From contig JAPWJW010000004.1 of NCBI GenBank assembly GCA_028283825.1, forward strand, positions 500,292 through 564,291: DNA of 64,000 bases, given 5' to 3'. The DNA comes from Azospirillaceae bacterium (GTDB lineage: Bacteria > Pseudomonadota > Alphaproteobacteria > Azospirillales > Azospirillaceae). Under the pieces are notes generated by a model. The model did not search any database. It was not told the origin of the DNA and saw only the letters and a list, made by a program, of their open reading frames with translations. Positions within the stretch are counted from its first letter, which is position 1. Each line of letters begins with the position of its first letter. Both the position numbers and the translations under genes were made by a program. Shown piece by piece: positions 18,273 through 27,794 of the stretch.

Positions 18273-18286
18273 TGCACACGAGTGCA
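18273..18286. promoter_or_regulatory. Candidate LacI-family operator
   Basis: TGCACACGAGTGCA: arms TGCAC and GTGCA around a central CG, the layout typical of LacI-family sites. It lies about 40 bases upstream of the proposed LacI start, fitting autorepression of the operon. Confidence 0.5.
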
Positions 18287-18336
18287 CACCAACCTGCCGT
18301 CTGGCGGCGCGGGTGATCGCTGAACGTGTCCGCGTG

Positions 18337-18371
18337 ATGGACGGGGCGGCGGTGAATGCCTCCCCGTCCAT
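18337..18371 (-). terminator. Hairpin downstream of czcA
   Basis: Perfect 10-bp inverted repeat ATGGACGGGG (18337-18346) and CCCCGTCCAT (18362-18371), five bases past the czcA stop on the minus strand. No T-run follows on that strand, so it may act by stabilising the mRNA end rather than as an intrinsic terminator. Confidence 0.5.
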
Positions 18372-18376
18372 TCGCC

Positions 18377-21300
18377 TCAGCGTCCGCCGAACCGCCGGTA
18401 CAGGGCGGGCAGGACCAGCAGGGTCAGGGCGGTGGCGCTGATCAGGCCGCCGATCACCACCGTGGCCAGGGGGCGCTGCACCTCAGCACCCGTGCCGGTG
18501 GCCAGCGCCATGGGCACGAAGCCCAGGGCCGCCACCAGCGCCGTCATCAGCACCGGCCTCAGGCGGGTCAGGGCGCCGTCGCGGATGGCGTCCAGGCTGG
18601 GCATCCCCTCGCCGATGCCGGCCCGGATGCGCGACACCATCACCAGGCCGTTCAGCACGGCGATGCCCGACAGGGCGATGAAACCCACGGCGGCGGACAC
18701 GGAAAACGGCATGCCCCGCAGCCACAGGGCCACGATGCCGCCCGTCAGGGCCAGGGGCACGCCGCTGAACACCAGCAAGGCGTCGCGCGGGCGGCCCAGG
18801 GCGCCGTACAGCAGCAGGAAGATGACGGCGAAGCCGGCGGGCACCACCACCGCCAACCGAGCGCGCGCCGCGGTCAGATTCTCAAACTGCCCGCCCCAGC
18901 GGATCCAGGACCCGGCGGGCAGGGGTACGGCGTCCAGCCGCGTTTGCGCCTCCGCCACGAAGCTGGCGATGTCGCGGCCCCGCACGTTGGCCTGCACCAC
19001 CACCCGGCGCTTGCCGTCCTCCCGGCTCACCTGGTTGGGGCCGACGCTGGTGGTGAAGGCGGCGACGGCGCCCAGGGGCACGAAGCGTGCGGGCTCCCCC
19101 GGCAAACGTACCGGCAGGGTTTTCAGGCCGTCCAGATCGTTGCGGGGTGCTTCATCCAGGCGCAGCACCACGTCGAAGCGCCGATCGCCCTCGAACACCT
19201 CCCCGGCGGTGCGGCCGCCCACGGCGATGCCGGCCACATCCAGGATGTCGGCGGCGTCCAGGCCAAACCGCCCGGCGGCGGCGCGGTCCACCTGGATGTC
19301 CAGGATGGGCAGGCCGTCGGCCTGTTCCACCCGCACGTCCGCGGCACCCGGAATGCCGGCCAGCACCCGGGCCATCCGCTCCGCCGTTCGTTGGATCTCG
19401 GCGAAATCGTCGCCGAAGACCTTGATCGCCATGTCGCTGCGCACGCCGGAGATCAGTTCGTTGAACCGCATCTGGATGGGCTGGGTGAACTCATACGCGT
19501 TGCCGGGCACGGTGTCGGCCGCCGCCTCCAGCCGGCGGATCACGTCCGCCTTGGGCCGGGCCGGATCGGGCCATGCCGACCGCGGCTTCAGGATGATGAA
19601 GGTGTCGGACACGTTGGGCGGCATGGGGTCGGCCGCCATTTCCGCCGTACCCGTCTTGGAATAGACCAGCGCCACCTCCGCCACCCCACCCAAGGCCTTT
19701 TCCACCGCCTGTTGCAGGGCGGTGGATTGGGTCAGTGACGTGCTGGGGATGCGCATGGCGTGCATGGCGACGTCCTGCTCATCCAGGGTGGGAATGAACT
19801 CCTGCCCCATGCGGGTGTACAGGCCCAGGCTCAGCAGGAACAGGCAGGCGGCCCCGAACAGAACCGGGCCGGGGCGGGACAGCGTCCGGTCCAGCACGGG
19901 GGCGTACCAGCCCCGGGCGCGGAGCAGCAGCACGCTTTCCCGTTCCCGCACCGGCCCCCGGATGGCCAGGGCGATCAGCGCCGGCACCAGGGTCAGCGAC
20001 AGGATGAAGGCCACGGCCAGGGCCAGCAGCACGGTCAGCGCCATGGGCTGGAACATCCGCCCCTCCACACCGGTGAAGGTCAGCAGCGGCAGGTAGACCA
20101 CCATGATGATGGCCTGGCCGTAGACCGATGGCCGCAGCATCTCCCGCGCCGCCAGCACCACCGTTTCCAGGCGCGTGGCCAGCGGCAGCGGCCGGTCGGG
20201 CGTGGCGGCGGCGTGCTGGCGTTCGCCCAGGCGGCGCAGGCAGTTCTCCGCGATGATGACGGCGCCGTCGACGATCAGGCCGAAATCCAGCGCCCCCAGG
20301 CTCATCAGGTTGGCGCTGATGCCGGCGCGGGCCATGCCGGCGGCGGTCAGGGCCATGGTCACGGGGATGACCGCCGCCGTGATCAGCGCCGCCCGCAGAT
20401 TGCCCAGCAGGACGAACAGCACGGCGACGACCAGGGCCGCCCCCTCCGCCAGGTTGCGGCCCACGGTGCGCAGGGTGGCGTCCACCAGCTTGGTGCGGTT
20501 CAACACCAATTCGGCCCGCACGTCCGGCGGCAGGGTGCGGCCGACCTGGGCCAACCGGTCGGCGATGGCGGCGGCCACCGTGCGGCTGTTCCCCCCGATG
20601 CGCATCAGGGCTGTGCCCACCACCACCTCCGCCCCGTCGCGGGTGGCGCTGCCGGTGCGTGGTTCATGCCCTAGGGTCACGTTGGCGACGTCGCGCAGGA
20701 ACACCGGCACGCCGTCGCGGGCCGCGACCACCACGCCGCCCAGATCCGCCAGGGTCCGCAGGCGGGCGTCGGCCCGCACCACGTAGGCCTCCCCGTCCCG
20801 TTCCAGATAGCCGGCACCGGCACCGGTGTTGTTCCGTTCCAGGGCGGCCGCCACCTGTTGCAGGCCGATGCCCCGCGCCGCCAGCCGGGCCGGGTCGGGT
20901 GCCACCTGGTACTGCTTCACATGGCCGCCGATGGCGTCCACTCCGGCCAGGCCGGGCACGGATTTCAACTGCGGGCCGATGATCCAGTCCTGGACCGTGC
21001 GCAAATAGGCCGCGCGCTCGTCCTCGGTGGTCAGCACCTGTCCCTCCGGCGTGCGGTAGTTGCCGTCGCTTTGCCAGCCGGGGGAACCGTCACGGGCCGC
21101 CTTGGCGTCGAAGGGCGCCAGGGCCACCGTCCACATCGCGACCTCGCCCAGGCCGGTGGCGATGGCGCCCAGGCGCGTCTCCGCCCCGGCGGGCAGGCCG
21201 GCCTTGGCCTCGCCCAGCCGTTCGCCCACCTGCTGGCGGGCGAAATAGATGTCCACCCCGTCGGCGAACAGGGCGGTGACCTGGGCGAAGCCGTTGCGGG

Positions 21301-21556
21301 ACAGCGACCGCGTGCCCTCCAGCCCCGGAATGCCGGCCAGTGCCGTCTCGATGGGGAAGGTGACCTGTTTCTCCACCTCCACCGGCGACAGGGCGGGGGC
21401 GGTGATGGTCACCTGCACCTGGTTGTTGGTGATGTCGGGCACGGCGTCGATGGGCAGGCGGCGGGCGTACCAGGCGGCCATGGCCGCCACCACCACGGCC
21501 AACAGCACCACCAGGTGCCGGCGGGCCACGGCGGCCGTCAGGATCTTGTCCAACAT
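18377..21556 (-). CDS. czcA: CzcA-type heavy-metal efflux RND pump
   Basis: 1059 residues, the usual length for heavy-metal RND proton antiporters. Twelve helices with two large periplasmic loops. The helix-4 motif LGALDFGLIVDGAVIIAEN is the DFG-DGAV-EN signature of the CzcA group, which exports divalent cations (Co, Zn, Cd), rather than the Cu/Ag group. ATG at 21556 chosen, where the protein begins MLDKILTAAVARRHLVVLL. It follows czcB by 13 bases. With CzcB and CzcC it forms a trans-envelope pump moving metal from periplasm or cytoplasm to outside. Confidence 0.93.
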   Translation of the reverse strand: MLDKILTAAVARRHLVVLLAVVVAAMAAWYARRLPIDAVPDITNNQVQVTITAPALSPVEVEKQVTFPIETALAGIPGLEGTRSLSRNGFAQVTALFADGVDIYFARQQVGERLGEAKAGLPAGAETRLGAIATGLGEVAMWTVALAPFDAKAARDGSPGWQSDGNYRTPEGQVLTTEDERAAYLRTVQDWIIGPQLKSVPGLAGVDAIGGHVKQYQVAPDPARLAARGIGLQQVAAALERNNTGAGAGYLERDGEAYVVRADARLRTLADLGGVVVAARDGVPVFLRDVANVTLGHEPRTGSATRDGAEVVVGTALMRIGGNSRTVAAAIADRLAQVGRTLPPDVRAELVLNRTKLVDATLRTVGRNLAEGAALVVAVLFVLLGNLRAALITAAVIPVTMALTAAGMARAGISANLMSLGALDFGLIVDGAVIIAENCLRRLGERQHAAATPDRPLPLATRLETVVLAAREMLRPSVYGQAIIMVVYLPLLTFTGVEGRMFQPMALTVLLALAVAFILSLTLVPALIALAIRGPVRERESVLLLRARGWYAPVLDRTLSRPGPVLFGAACLFLLSLGLYTRMGQEFIPTLDEQDVAMHAMRIPSTSLTQSTALQQAVEKALGGVAEVALVYSKTGTAEMAADPMPPNVSDTFIILKPRSAWPDPARPKADVIRRLEAAADTVPGNAYEFTQPIQMRFNELISGVRSDMAIKVFGDDFAEIQRTAERMARVLAGIPGAADVRVEQADGLPILDIQVDRAAAGRFGLDAADILDVAGIAVGGRTAGEVFEGDRRFDVVLRLDEAPRNDLDGLKTLPVRLPGEPARFVPLGAVAAFTTSVGPNQVSREDGKRRVVVQANVRGRDIASFVAEAQTRLDAVPLPAGSWIRWGGQFENLTAARARLAVVVPAGFAVIFLLLYGALGRPRDALLVFSGVPLALTGGIVALWLRGMPFSVSAAVGFIALSGIAVLNGLVMVSRIRAGIGEGMPSLDAIRDGALTRLRPVLMTALVAALGFVPMALATGTGAEVQRPLATVVIGGLISATALTLLVLPALYRRFGGR

Positions 21557-21569
21557 GGGATCGGCCCCC

Positions 21570-22748
21570 TCAATGCTCGTGGCCGGCGGCGGCCTTCCCG
21601 GCCTCCGCCTGCAGGACGAAGGCGTTGCCGGTGGCCACCTGTTCACCCGCCGCCACACCGGCCAGCACCGCCACCGTTTGCCCGTCGTCGCGGCCCAGGC
21701 GGACCTGTCGGCGCTCGAACCCGCCGGGCACGCGCACGAAGGCCACGGTTTGGCCCTCCACCGTCCGGATGGCGGCCCGGGGCAGGGCCAGGGCGGCGGC
21801 CTCACGCCCGGTCTCGATCTCCCCGGTCACGAAGCCGCCGGGCCGCCAGGCGGCCCCCTCCGGCGCGATGACCACGCGGGCGGCGCCGGTGGCCGGATCG
21901 ATGGCGGGGCCGACACGGGTGACGCGGCCCGTTGCGGTGGCACCCCCTGGGCCGGTCAGGCGCACGGGCGCGCCCACCGCCACCTGTCCCAGGTCGGCGG
22001 CGTAGACGGCGGCCTCCACCGTCACATGGGCCAGATCGGCGATGACGTAGATTTCCGCCTCCGCCGACAGGCTTTCGCCCTTGGTGGCCTTGCGTTCCAC
22101 CACATGGCCGGCGAACGGCGCCTTCAGGTCCAGGCGGCGCAGGCCGCGCAGTTCCGGGCGGCGCAGGCCCCCGCCCTCGGCCAGGCCCATGGCCGTCAGG
22201 GCTTGCGCTGTGCGGCGGGTGCGGATGCGCGCCTCCGCCAGGGCGCTCCGGGCTTGCAGATAGTCCTGCTCCGCCGAGATGCGCTGGCGCCACAGCGCCT
22301 CCTCCCGCGTGGCGGTGGCCTGCGCCAGGGCCTCCTGCTCCCGGGCGGCCAGATGGTCGGCCTGGGCCTGTGCGGCTTCGGCGCTCTCCAGCACGGCCAC
22401 GGTTTCGCCCGCTGCCACCGGGTCGCCCGGGTTCTTGGCCAGGACGGTGACCACGCCCGGCACGCGGGCCGCGATGTGGGCGACATGGTCGGGGTCCGCC
22501 GCCACCGTGCCGGTGACGCGGACGCGCCGGACCAGGGTGCCGGGGCCGGCGGCGATGGTGGCGATATGTGCCGCGGCGATCTGCTGGTCGGTAAGGGGCA
22601 GCAGCGCCTCGTCGTCGCCATCATGATGGGCGGCGGCCGGTTCCTCCGGTGCGGCACCCTGCGGCGCGTGGCCGGTGGCGGCCCAGGTGGCCAGGGCGGT
22701 CAGCACCAGGGCGCCGGCGCCCCAGCGGATGGGATGGGGGATGGTCAT
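21570..22748 (-). CDS. czcB: CzcB-type periplasmic adaptor (membrane fusion protein)
   Basis: 392 residues. One N-terminal anchor helix, a His/Asp-rich stretch (AAAHHDGDDEA) that could bind metal, then lipoyl/barrel-sandwich (VPGVVTVLAKNPGDPV; LDLKAPFAGHVVERKATKGE), alpha-hairpin (about 120-190) and beta-barrel domains. It ends in a second His-containing tail (AAGHEH). The start overlaps the CzcC stop in ATGA. It links the CzcA pump with the CzcC channel. Confidence 0.92.
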   Translation of the reverse strand: MTIPHPIRWGAGALVLTALATWAATGHAPQGAAPEEPAAAHHDGDDEALLPLTDQQIAAAHIATIAAGPGTLVRRVRVTGTVAADPDHVAHIAARVPGVVTVLAKNPGDPVAAGETVAVLESAEAAQAQADHLAAREQEALAQATATREEALWRQRISAEQDYLQARSALAEARIRTRRTAQALTAMGLAEGGGLRRPELRGLRRLDLKAPFAGHVVERKATKGESLSAEAEIYVIADLAHVTVEAAVYAADLGQVAVGAPVRLTGPGGATATGRVTRVGPAIDPATGAARVVIAPEGAAWRPGGFVTGEIETGREAAALALPRAAIRTVEGQTVAFVRVPGGFERRQVRLGRDDGQTVAVLAGVAAGEQVATGNAFVLQAEAGKAAAGHEH

Positions 22749-24002
22749 GGCATGTCTTCCGAAAGGGGGGCGGCGCCGCGAAGACGGTCCAACGCGATAC
22801 GGCTTTCCTGGTAGTCGCGCAGGGCGGTGGTCAGGCCCAGCCGCGCGTCCAGCAGCGTGCGCTGGGCGTCCAGGACGTCCAGGTAGGGGAACTTGCCCTG
22901 GCGATAACCTTCCTGGGCCAGGGCGCCGGTACGCTCCGCCCCCGGCACCACGGTTTCGGCCAGGGTGCGGGCCTCGGCCCGGGCGGTGGCCAGCCGGTCG
23001 CGGGCGATGGCCAGGGCGGTGTCATGCTCCCGCCCTGCGCGCTCCATCTCCATCTCCGCTTCCAGGGCTTCGGCCCGCGCGCGGCGGATGTTGCCCCGGT
23101 TGGTGTCGAAGGCGGGAATGGGGATGGTCAGGCCGACCACGGCGGCGGTGTCGCCGCCATCGTTGAAGCGGCGGATGCCCGCGCCGATCTTAACGTCCGG
23201 CACGGCCTTGGCCCGCTCCACGCCCACCGCGGCGCGGGCGCGGGCCAGTTCCGCCCGCCAACGGGGCCAGATCCGGCACGTCTCCGCCGGCCTCGGCCGC
23301 CCCGTCGGCGGCCAGAAGATGAAGGGCGGCGGTATCCAGTTGGGCGGCCGCCACCGGCCGGTCAATCAGCAGGGACAGGGCGTGGCCGGCCGCGTCCTCA
23401 TCCCGCCGGGCGCGGGCGGCGTCCACCGTCGCCTGGGTCAGGGCCAGGCCGGCGCGGTCCTCCCGCATCGGGCTGTCACGGCCGGCCTGTACCCGGCCGG
23501 CCACAGCACGCCGGGTTTCATCCGCCAGGGCGCGCTGCTCCTCCACGATCTGCCGCCGCTCGTGGGCGGCCAGAACGGCGATGGCGGCCAGGCGCACGTC
23601 GCGCGCCAGGTCCAGGCGCACGGCGTCGCGGTCCAGGGCGCCCCGGTGCGCGGCGGCGGCGGCGGTGTCCCGTCGCCAGCCGCGCTTGCCGCCCATCTCT
23701 ATCGTCTGGGTCAGGCTGTAGGTCGTCTCCAGCGCCTTGGCGCCGCGATAGGGGCCGCTGCCGGCGGCGTTCTCGGCCTGGATGCCGAACTCCGGGTTGG
23801 GCAGGGTGTCGGCTTGCTCCGCGGCACCGGCCAGGGCGTCGGCGCGGGCGTCGGCCGCCCTCAGGGCGGGTGAGGTGGCCAGGGCCAGGGCGACAAGGTC
23901 ATCGAGGGTAAGCGTGGGGGTGGGGGGCGGTGACGCGGCCGCCCCCGGCGGGGTCCAGGCGACGGCAAGCGCCGCCACCAGGCCCAGGGCCGGGATACGC
24001 AT
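22745..24002 (-). CDS. czcC: CzcC-type TolC-family outer-membrane channel (frameshifted)
   Basis: About 418 residues when corrected. Signal peptide, then TolC-type helical hairpins: LDDLVALALATSPALRAADA, the typical NPEFGIQAEN segment and the repeat half QRTLLDARLGLTTALRDYQE. The reading frame breaks at the GGGG at 23263-23266. With one base removed the junction reads DLARWRAELARA, as in the family. The first part alone would stop at 23190. Outer-membrane exit duct of the Czc pump; overlaps czcB by 4 bases. Confidence 0.87.
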
Positions 24003-24085
24003 GGGGATAGGCTCCGGATACGCGGGAATCGTTCACCGGCGGCCTGGCGATGCAGGTCGCGCCGGCGCGGGTCAGGCGGGAACGA

Positions 24086-24418
24086 TCAGGCGACCGGAGG
24101 GCGGTTTGGCGGGCTGATGGCGCGGCCGGCGGGGTCCAGCGATGCCGGAACACGGGCCCGGACCAGGGTGTAGGCCAGGGGAGCGGTCACGACGGCCAGC
24201 GCCACCTGGTCGGCGGCGTGCACATGGCCGCAATGGCCCTGGCCGGCGTGCAGATGGATGGCGGCATGGTGGCCGTCATCGACGCTGTCGGCCTGGCCCT
24301 CGACCACCACATGCTCGGTCGGGGCACCGCAGGCGGCGGCATAGCCGGCAACCTCGACGACCGAGGGGCCGTCGATGAGGGCGGAGAACAGCAACAAAAG
24401 GGCAAGCAGCCAGCGCAT
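24086..24418 (-). CDS. Small His-rich exported protein heading the czc operon
   Basis: 110 residues. A hydrophobic signal (MRWLLALLLLFSALIDG) is followed by a His-rich segment (DDGHHAAIHLHAGQGHCGHV) able to bind metal. Position first in the czc operon, 83 bases before czcC, is where CzcI-like small periplasmic proteins are often found; similarity to CzcI itself cannot be judged here. Probably a periplasmic metal sensor or buffer. The start ATG at 24418 has no strong ribosome binding site. Confidence 0.65.
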   Translation of the reverse strand: MRWLLALLLLFSALIDGPSVVEVAGYAAACGAPTEHVVVEGQADSVDDGHHAAIHLHAGQGHCGHVHAADQVALAVVTAPLAYTLVRARVPASLDPAGRAISPPNRPPVA

Positions 24419-24456
24419 GGCGCCCAATCTGGGGATCGGTACCGGCCGGCGCAAGG

Positions 24457-26545
24457 TTATTTCGCCGTCCAGTGCTCCACGACCACCGGCTGGCCGCCCA
24501 GGGTGCCGGTGTGCTGCACCTCCGGCCCCAGGGGGATGCGGGTGCCGGTGCGCACGAACACCGCCATCTCCTCCAGGCCCAGGGTCAGGGTGTGGACGCG
24601 CCCGCCCGCGAACGGTGCGTTGTCGGGGAAGCGGCGCCAGTCGCCCGCCGGCAGGTAGACCCGCACCCGCCCTTCCGCGTTCAGGCAGGGCGCCACCAGC
24701 ATGTCGGGGCCGAAGAAGAACTGGTCCTCGAACGCCCAGGCGGCCGGATCCTCGGGGCAGGCCAGCGCCATGGCGCGCTGCACCGGCAGGCCGGTGGCCG
24801 ACGCCGTCTCCATGGCGGCATGCAGATAGGGGATCAGGCGATAGCGCAGCTTCAGCGCCGCCAAGGTGGCGGCCTCCGCCTCCGCGCCATAGGACCAGGG
24901 CTCGCGCGGGCCAATGCCGTGCAGGCGCATGTGGGCGGAGAAGACGCCGGCTTGGGCCCAGCGCACATACAGGATGGGGTCGCGCTGGTCGCGGTAGAAG
25001 CCGCCGACATCGGTGGCGTAATAGGGGGCGCCGCTCAGGCCCCAGGACAGGCCGCCGCGCAGATTGCCGGCCATACCTTCCCAATCCGCCTGCGGGTCGC
25101 CGCCCCACTGGGCCGGATAACGCTGCGCCCCGATCCAACTGGACCGTGAGAACAGGAAGGCGCCGGACGGGCAGTAGGCGTCCGCCGCCTCATAGACGCA
25201 GCGGTTGTACAGATGGGTGTAGACATTGTGCAGGGCGTGCCCGGTCTCGCCATTGCTGGCCAGCAATGTCGGGTTCCACCTGTTCGCCGAAGTCAGCCTT
25301 GATCATGTCCACGCCGATGGCGAACAGGCCTTTATGCTGGTCGCGCCAGTAGGCGTAGGCTTCAGGGTGGGTGAAGTCGATCAGGCCGCTGTCGGGCAGG
25401 GGTGTCAGCACGGGGCCGAACGCCTCCATATCCCACTTGTAGCGATAGGCCTCACCCGTGCGCCGGTCTTTGAGCAGCCAGCCCTTGGCCGCCAGCTCGT
25501 CGAACAGCGGGTTGTTGACCGACACCAGCGGGTATTCCCAGGCGCAGATCTTGAAGTCCATGGCCTTCAGGCTGGCCAGGGTCGCGGCCGGATCGTGGAA
25601 GCGCTTCGGATCCCATTCGAAGGCGAAGCGGGTGTCGGTGTCCTGCCAGGCGCGACCGTCGAAGGTGATGGTGTCGCAGGGCATGCCCTTGGCCCGCACC
25701 TCCGTCGCCACGGCGATGACCTCCTCCGGCGTGCGGTAATAGGCCTTGGACAGGATGACACCCAGGCTCCACAGCGGTGGCACCGGCGCCCGGCCGGTCA
25801 GGCCGGTGTACTGTTCCAGGATGGCGGCGCCATCGGATCCCGCGAACAGGAACAGGTCCAGGTGGTCGTCCTCCACCACCAGGCCGTAGGCGCGCTGCGA
25901 CCAGGGGGCGTAGCCCACCCCGTGGGTGACGGGGCTGGGCGTGTGCACCAGCAGTCCCCAGCCCTCGGGGCTCCACGCGAAGGGGGTGTTCTTGTAGGAC
26001 CACTGGCCGTTGACGCCCAGCGCGTCCTCATTGCGCGACCGCACCAGCTGGCCGCGATGGTCCAGCCGGCCCCACTTCTCCCCCAGGCCGTAGACCGGCT
26101 CACCTGATGCCAAATCCAGGCTGACGAACCAGCCGCCGTCCAGCCGGGCGACGGGCGGCAGGCGGAAACGGCGGACGAAATGCCCGTCGGTGGGGGATGA
26201 CTGCACCGGCCGGCCGTCGGCATGGGCCAGGGTGAAGGACAGGGGCGCATGCTCCAGCGTCAGCACCAGGCCGCCGCCGGTGATGACGGTGCGCCCTTCT
26301 TCATCCGTCAGGGCCGGGGTCAGCGCCGCCGGTTCCTGGTCCAGCAGGCCATAGCCGCCAATGGTGCGTTCACCGCTGCGCAGGCGGATGCCGAAATCGT
26401 GCAGGGTCAGCCACAGGGGGCCGGCATTGGTCTCCAGCACCACGGTGCCGTTTTCCAGCCGGGCGGCGGCCGTGACGGCCACGGCGGGGATGCGGCCCCA
26501 GTTGGGGGTATCCGACGCCCCGACCATATCCTGCAACACGCCCAT
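24457..26545 (-). CDS. Glycoside hydrolase family 31 alpha-glycosidase (frameshifted)
   Basis: About 695 residues after correction, a normal length for bacterial alpha-glucosidases/alpha-xylosidases. N-terminal beta-sandwich (GEPVYGLGEKWGRLDHRGQ), then the catalytic barrel. The nucleophile Asp418 sits in GVDMIKADFGEQ, and the acid/base Asp in WGGDPQADWEGM. The frame breaks at AA 25265-25266: PDM/LASNGETGHALHNVYTH is restored by removing one base. No signal peptide, so it is probably cytoplasmic. The WIGAQRYPAQWGGD style is close to alpha-xylosidase (YicI-like) enzymes; the divergent UDP-xylose synthase gene is a neighbour, but no functional link is proven. Confidence 0.87.
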
Positions 26546-26689
26546 GACCCGAAATCCTTGAATGCCGCGAACCGTTCAGCGGCAATGCCCATAACCCAAT
26601 CCGCCCCAGGCCGCCAGGGAAACCCCCCTCGGTCCGTTTAAAGAGACTCAGGCCGCCATTGGTGGTGGTCCTTTGGGGTATGGGGCGGC

Positions 26690-27640
26690 ATGAAACGGTT
26701 GTATCGGCGGGTTCTGGTCACGGGCGGGGCGGGTTTCCTGGGTTCCCACCTCTGCCGCCGCCTGGTCGATGACGGCTGCGACGTGCTGTGCGTCGACAAC
26801 TTCCACACCGGCAACAAGGAAAACTTGGGCACCCTGATGGGGCATTCACGGTTTGAGCTGATGCGCCATGACGTGACCTTCCCCCTGCATGTCGAGGTGG
26901 ATGAGATCTACAACCTGGCCTGTCCGGCCTCCCCCATCCATTACCAGCAGGACCCGGTGCAGACGACCAAGACGTCGGTGCTGGGCGCCATCAACATGCT
27001 GGGCCTGGCCAAGCGCCTGCACGCCCGCATCTTCCAGGCCTCCACCTCCGAGGTTTACGGCGACCCGGCGGTGCACCCGCAGGCGGAGGATTACAACGGT
27101 AACGTCAACCCCATCGGCCCCCGCGCCTGTTATGACGAGGGCAAGCGCTGTGCCGAGACGCTGTTCTTCGACTATCACCGCCAGCACGGGCTGAACATCC
27201 GCGTCGCCCGCATCTTCAACACCTATGGCCCGCACATGTATCCGGACGATGGGCGCGTGGTGTCAAACTTCATTGTCCAGGCGTTGCGCGGCATGCCAAT
27301 CACCCTTTACGGCGATGGCCGACAGACGCGCAGCTTCTGCTACGTCGATGATCTGATCGAGGGCATCGTGCGCCTGATGGCGGCCGACAACGATTTGACC
27401 GGCCCCATCAATCTGGGCAATCCGGCCGAATGCACCATGGTGGAATTGGCGCAGGCGGTCATCAGGAAGACCGGCTCCTCCTCCCGCCTGGTGCACCACC
27501 CGTTGCCGGCCGACGACCCGCTGCGCCGCCGGCCCGACATTCGCCAGGCCGGCGCCTTGCTGGGGTGGGAGCCGACGGTCAGCCTAGACCAGGGCCTGGA
27601 CCGCACCATCGCCTATTTCCGCCAGGCGCTGGCCGCCTGA
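26690..27640 (+). CDS. UDP-glucuronic acid decarboxylase / UDP-xylose synthase
   Basis: 316 residues of the extended short-chain dehydrogenase family. NAD-binding GGAGFLGSH (12-20), catalytic YxxxK in [11 protein letters not shown], and [10 protein letters not shown] plus [10 protein letters not shown] as in bacterial UXS enzymes, which turn UDP-glucuronate into UDP-xylose for polysaccharide or LPS. The first ATG (26690) is used; no clear Shine-Dalgarno precedes it. Divergent from the GH31 gene. A clear intrinsic terminator follows at 27642. Confidence 0.92.
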   Translation: MKRLYRRVLVTGGAGFLGSHLCRRLVDDGCDVLCVDNFHTGNKENLGTLMGHSRFELMRHDVTFPLHVEVDEIYNLACPASPIHYQQDPVQTTKTSVLGAINMLGLAKRLHARIFQASTSEVYGDPAVHPQAEDYNGNVNPIGPRACYDEGKRCAETLFFDYHRQHGLNIRVARIFNTYGPHMYPDDGRVVSNFIVQALRGMPITLYGDGRQTRSFCYVDDLIEGIVRLMAADNDLTGPINLGNPAECTMVELAQAVIRKTGSSSRLVHHPLPADDPLRRRPDIRQAGALLGWEPTVSLDQGLDRTIAYFRQALAA

Positions 27641-27641
27641 C

Positions 27642-27664
27642 GTTCTGACGTCAGAACATTTTTC
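27642..27664 (+). terminator. Intrinsic terminator of the UDP-xylose synthase gene
   Basis: The 16-base palindrome GTTCTGACGTCAGAAC (27642-27657) can fold as a 6-bp stem with an ACGT loop and is followed by ATTTTTC. It begins one base after the stop codon. Confidence 0.8.
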
Positions 27665-27671
27665 ATTCCCT

Positions 27672-27785
27672 CAATCGCCGGCGCGGCCTCCGGCCGCTGG
27701 GCTTCCTCCCTTTCCAGTCCACTTCGTTTCCCAGAAAGGTCCGGGGCCGGCGGTCGCCGGCCTGGAAAAGGGTGGAGAGCGTGCT
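27672..27785. repeat. Structured intergenic repeat, copy 2
   Basis: Same orientation as the 14.4-kb copy. Inner stem CCTTTC (27709-27714) with GAAAGG (27734-27739) around a 19-base loop identical to copy 1 at 16 of 19 positions; outer stem CCGGCC (27690-27695) with GGCCGG (27745-27750). Lies between the + strand UDP-xylose synthase and the convergent AGE gene. Confidence 0.7.
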
Positions 27786-27794
27786 GCGGATCAA

